Source of the DNA: Photobacterium sp. TY1-4
Lineage (GTDB): Bacteria > Pseudomonadota > Gammaproteobacteria > Enterobacterales > Vibrionaceae
Assembly: GCF_025398175.1 (NCBI RefSeq)
Contig: NZ_CP099734.1
Span: 2,294,001-2,358,000, forward strand
Direction: 5' to 3'
DNA: 64,000 bases
Shown here: one piece after another, positions 61,117 to 64,000 of the stretch
How the letters are laid out: each line of letters opens with the position of its first letter
Numbering within the stretch: position 1 is the stretch's first letter
Position numbers and translations under genes: made by a program
The notes under the pieces: model-generated
Databases searched by the model: none
Told to the model about the DNA's origin: nothing
Seen by the model: only the letters and a program-made list of their open reading frames with translations

Positions 61117-62830
61117 TTTAATCCCTTACCTGAAACTCTACCGCAAGCATTGGTTCGGCCTGACGCTGGGCATGCTGCTCGGCTTGGCAACCCTGTTGTC
61201 GGCGCTCAGCCTGCTAACCCTGTCCGGCTGGTTTATTGCCGCTTCCGCCGTGGCCGGTCTGACCATTGCCCGGGAAACGTTCAACTATATGCTGCCGGGT
61301 GCCGGGGTCCGCGGCTTCTCAATGGCCCGGACGGCGGGTCGTTGGGGGGAGCGGGTCGTCAGCCACAACGCCACGTTTAAGCTGCTGGCCGATTTGCGAC
61401 TGTTTTTCTTCCGCAAGCTGGCACCGCTGATCCCGGGCCGCCAGGCCAACCTGCGCGATGCCGATCTGCTCAACCGTCTGGTGGCAGACGTCGATGCGAT
61501 GGATCACGTCTACCTGCGGCTGGTGAGTCCGCTGGTTATCGGGGTGATCGGCCTCGTTGCGATCACCGGATTTCTGGCCTGGTTTGATCTGACGATCGGC
61601 CTGACCCTGGGGACAATTCTGTTGGTCCTGATGTTCACCTTACCGGTCGTGTTCTACCGCCTGGGCAAAAGCAATGGTGAGTCTCTGACGTATGCCAAAG
61701 CCAACTATCGCATCAAGCTGCTGGACTGGATCCAGGGCCATGCCGAGTTGCTGCTGTTCAATGCCGAATCGCGTTATCGCCAGGCGGCACTGGCTCAGCA
61801 AGATGAGCTGCTGCTGGCACAACGGAAAATGGCCAGCCTGACCGGCCTTGCCAATGCGGTGCTCATTGCGGCGACCGGCTGGGCGCTGGTCCTGATCCTC
61901 TGGCTGGCGGCGGATGGTGTCGGGGGCAACACGCCTGATCCATTCATTGCCATGGTTGCTTTTGCCACCATGGCCAGTGTCGAGATCATGATGCCGGTCG
62001 CTGGTGCCTTCCAGTATCTCGGCCAGACCCTGACCTCCGCCCGACGCCTAAACGAAATTATCCAGGCCGAGCCGGACACGCCGTTTGATCCTAACGGTCA
62101 TTCGAAGCGCGCCCGGGGTGATATCCGTCTCGACAAGGTTAGCTACACCTATTACGGCAGCGATCAACCGGTGCTGCGGGATGTCTCGCTAGAACTCAAG
62201 CAGGGTGAAAAACTGGCGCTGCTGGGACGGACCGGCTGCGGTAAATCGACGCTGCTCCAACTGCTGACCCGGAACTGGGATCCGCAGCAAGGCAGCATTA
62301 GCATTGACGGCATCGCCCTGCCAACCTGGCAGGAAAAGGCGCTGCGTGAGTCCATTACCGTCGTCAGCCAGCGCGTTGATGTGTTCAATGGTCCGCTGCG
62401 TGAAAACCTGCTGCTGGCCAAACCGGACGGCACGGACGATGAATTCAAAGCGGTGCTGAATCAGGTTGGTCTGAGTACCCTGCTGGATGGCCAGGGGCTT
62501 GACACCTGGTTGGGTGACGGGGGTCGTCAGATTTCCGGTGGTGAGCGTCGCCGGATCGGGATTGCCCGTGCCCTGCTGCACGATGCGCCGATCTTGTTGA
62601 TGGATGAGCCGACCGAAGGGCTTGACCGCCGGACCGAACAGCAGATTATCAACCTACTGCTCGAGCACGCCAAAGAGAAAACCGTGCTGTTTATTACCCA
62701 CCGCTTGGTGGGGCTGGAGCAAATGGATCAAATCTGCCTGATGGACGAAGGGGAGATCATCGAACGTGGCCAACATGCCACACTGCTGGCCCAAGGTGGC
62801 CGGTACGCTGAGTTATGTAAGCGGATTTAA
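61109..62830 (+). CDS. cydC: Heterodimeric thiol ABC exporter, subunit CydC
   Basis: The 573-residue partner of CydD has the same domain order, with Walker A GRTGCGKST near 372-380, signature ISGGERRRIGIARAL and Walker B ILLMDEPTEG. I start at MRDLIPYLK, whose ATG overlaps the cydD stop; an upstream in-frame ATG inside cydD is unlikely. Confidence 0.96.
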   Translation: MRDLIPYLKLYRKHWFGLTLGMLLGLATLLSALSLLTLSGWFIAASAVAGLTIARETFNYMLPGAGVRGFSMARTAGRWGERVVSHNATFKLLADLRLFFFRKLAPLIPGRQANLRDADLLNRLVADVDAMDHVYLRLVSPLVIGVIGLVAITGFLAWFDLTIGLTLGTILLVLMFTLPVVFYRLGKSNGESLTYAKANYRIKLLDWIQGHAELLLFNAESRYRQAALAQQDELLLAQRKMASLTGLANAVLIAATGWALVLILWLAADGVGGNTPDPFIAMVAFATMASVEIMMPVAGAFQYLGQTLTSARRLNEIIQAEPDTPFDPNGHSKRARGDIRLDKVSYTYYGSDQPVLRDVSLELKQGEKLALLGRTGCGKSTLLQLLTRNWDPQQGSISIDGIALPTWQEKALRESITVVSQRVDVFNGPLRENLLLAKPDGTDDEFKAVLNQVGLSTLLDGQGLDTWLGDGGRQISGGERRRIGIARALLHDAPILLMDEPTEGLDRRTEQQIINLLLEHAKEKTVLFITHRLVGLEQMDQICLMDEGEIIERGQHATLLAQGGRYAELCKRI

Positions 62831-62853
62831 CCACGCTCATCGCACACCCACTG

Positions 62854-62885
62854 AAAAAGCGAAAGGCCCGGCCTTTCGCTTTTTT
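62854..62885 (+). terminator. Terminator of cydDC
   Basis: AAAAAGCGAAAGG / CCTTTCGCTTTTT stem with a short GC loop, 24 bp after cydC; A and T runs suggest bidirectional action with the convergent gene. Confidence 0.9.
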
Positions 62886-62959
62886 CATGCTTTCGGCCTT
62901 CACCGGAGGCTGCAAACCAACCGATGCCGCAGGCCCCCAGCGCCCTTGCCTCCAAAAAT

Positions 62960-63433
62960 TCAGAACGTTTTATCGACCCGGACCCCATCGCGAAAATACA
63001 AGATTCGGATTGGATCACCGCGTTGGAACAGCATCTGCAGATCAACATCCTGGATCACATCAATCAGCCGTCCGCCTTCGGTTTGGATCAACAACTCAAC
63101 CAGCTGGCTGTGCACCATGATCTGCCGAGCCTGTCTATGATGGGCCACAGAAGCGCCAGCAACAGCACCCACTGCAGTTGCCACCTCCCGCCCGGTACCG
63201 CTGCCGAACTGGCTCCCGACCAAGCCACCAATCACCCCACCAAGCAACGTCTTCCAACCATCCCGCTCGGATGCCCGTATCTCCTGCTGGGTAATGTAAC
63301 GGACGGATTCAACCTCCCCAAAGACCACCTGCTCGACCGGACGCGCCTGGTTGCGCGGATACGGTGCTGCGCTCGCCAGTGAAGGAAACCAGATCAGGGG
63401 CAATAACAGTAACAATAATATTTTTCTCATCAT
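62960..63433 (-). CDS. Glycine-zipper 2TM-domain outer-membrane protein
   Basis: The 157-residue protein has a signal peptide (LLLLLLLPLIWFPSLASA, cleavage near residue 22) and no lipobox cysteine. A glycine zipper follows (GGVIGGLVGSQFGSGTGREVA and AVGAVAGASVA, about 65-95), as in the Rickettsia 17-kDa antigen/SlyB group, then a C-terminal domain of about 55 residues. Such proteins sit in the outer membrane; specific function is unknown. The start could be either of two adjacent ATGs. Confidence 0.85.
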   Translation of the reverse strand: MMRKILLLLLLPLIWFPSLASAAPYPRNQARPVEQVVFGEVESVRYITQQEIRASERDGWKTLLGGVIGGLVGSQFGSGTGREVATAVGAVAGASVAHHRQARQIMVHSQLVELLIQTEGGRLIDVIQDVDLQMLFQRGDPIRILYFRDGVRVDKTF

Positions 63434-63492
63434 ATAATTTCCCCAGTACGTCTTTTTCTTATTTCGTCTCGTACCCTTGCGACAACAGTATT

Positions 63493-64000
63493 ATGGCTAT
63501 TTATCTACCGGAGCTGGATCCGGCAACCACACATTTTCCCGTCATTGAAACTGCACTGGATGAGCCCAACGGCTTACTGGCCTTTGGCGGTGATTTGCGA
63601 CCAGAGCGCTTGGTTGCCGCATATCGCCAGGGGATTTTTCCCTGGTACTCCGAAGGTGAACCCATCTTATGGTGGAGCCCGGCACCTCGGGCGGTGTTCG
63701 TGCCGGCACAGTTTCAACCCAGTAAAAGCCTGCGTAAGTTTCTGCGCAAGTCAGGGTATCGGATCACCCTGAACCATGCCTGTCCGGAAGTGATCCGGCT
63801 GTGCGGCGACAGCCGGGGACCAGACCAAACCTGGATCACCCGCGACATGATGCAGGCTTACCAGCAATTACATCACCTCGGTTACTGCCATTCAGTTGAA
63901 GTATGGCAGGCTGATCAGCTCATCGGCGGACTGTATGGCGTCCAGGTCGGCACGGTGTTCTGCGGCGAGTCGATGTTCTCCCTAGCAGACAATGCGTCGA
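63493..64000 (+). CDS. aat: Leucyl/phenylalanyl-tRNA--protein transferase, 3' end outside window
   Basis: The frame runs without a stop from the ATG to the window edge, giving 169 residues of Aat. It shows FPWYSEGEPILWWSPAPRAV near 50-70, TWITRDMMQAY and GGLYGVQVGTVFCGESMFS, all diagnostic. The enzyme adds Leu or Phe to proteins with basic N-termini, marking them for ClpAP (N-degron pathway). aat after cydDC is the conserved order; only a weak ribosome site is visible. Confidence 0.95.
   Translation, partial: MAIYLPELDPATTHFPVIETALDEPNGLLAFGGDLRPERLVAAYRQGIFPWYSEGEPILWWSPAPRAVFVPAQFQPSKSLRKFLRKSGYRITLNHACPEVIRLCGDSRGPDQTWITRDMMQAYQQLHHLGYCHSVEVWQADQLIGGLYGVQVGTVFCGESMFSLADNAS

Overview
This is a bacterial chromosome window, almost certainly from the Vibrionaceae and most like the Photobacterium side of that family. 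The placement is an inference from gene order and protein sequence. The run yceD-rpmF-plsX-fabH-fabD-fabG-acpP-fabF-pabC-mltG-tmk-holB-tatD-ptsG, the divergent maf/rluC/rne neighbourhood, a TfoX/TfoY regulator, and ald next to lrp, trxB, cydDC and aat all fit a marine gammaproteobacterium of moderately high GC. Coding density is high. I saw no rRNA, tRNA, CRISPR array or prophage.

Layout. 1-8 kb: a 5'-truncated histidine kinase with its response regulator, D-lactate dehydrogenase, an outer-membrane barrel-like protein, a LysR regulator, TfoY, a LON-domain protein, an HDOD protein and the lysine exporter LysO. 8-10.2 kb: ptsG with a long upstream region holding two short-unit tandem repeats. 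10.2-20.8 kb: one minus-strand block for fatty acid and phospholipid synthesis, continuing into folate, murein, dTMP and clamp-loader genes. 21-26.7 kb: maf (yceF), rluC and RNase E. 26.9-35.9 kb: a SulP transporter, a small tyrosine phosphatase, late cobalamin genes (cobT, cobS, btuR), psiE, a Dcu-type C4-dicarboxylate carrier with an FNR-like box, a YdjM-like membrane protein and a CBS-domain protein.

35.9-39.4 kb is the only clearly accessory stretch. It is AT-richer and holds a small tandem-SH3-like gene, a start-less coding remnant, a complete IS256-family element with an 8-bp target duplication, an alpha/beta hydrolase flanked by 9-bp inverted repeats in an integron-cassette-like arrangement, a long-hairpin inverted repeat and a LexA-box-like promoter with no intact gene behind it.

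39.4-64 kb returns to core genome: asmA, udk, apbC, metG, a dicarboxylate/amino acid symporter, an unknown membrane-anchored protein, serS, rarA, lolA, ftsK, lrp, ald, trxB, cydDC, a glycine-zipper protein and the start of aat. A recurring oddity is short tandem repeats in intergenic DNA (units of 7, 8, 9, 17 and 19 bp). I found no convincing wholly new multi-gene system; the most unusual signals are the cassette-like island and the repeat loci.
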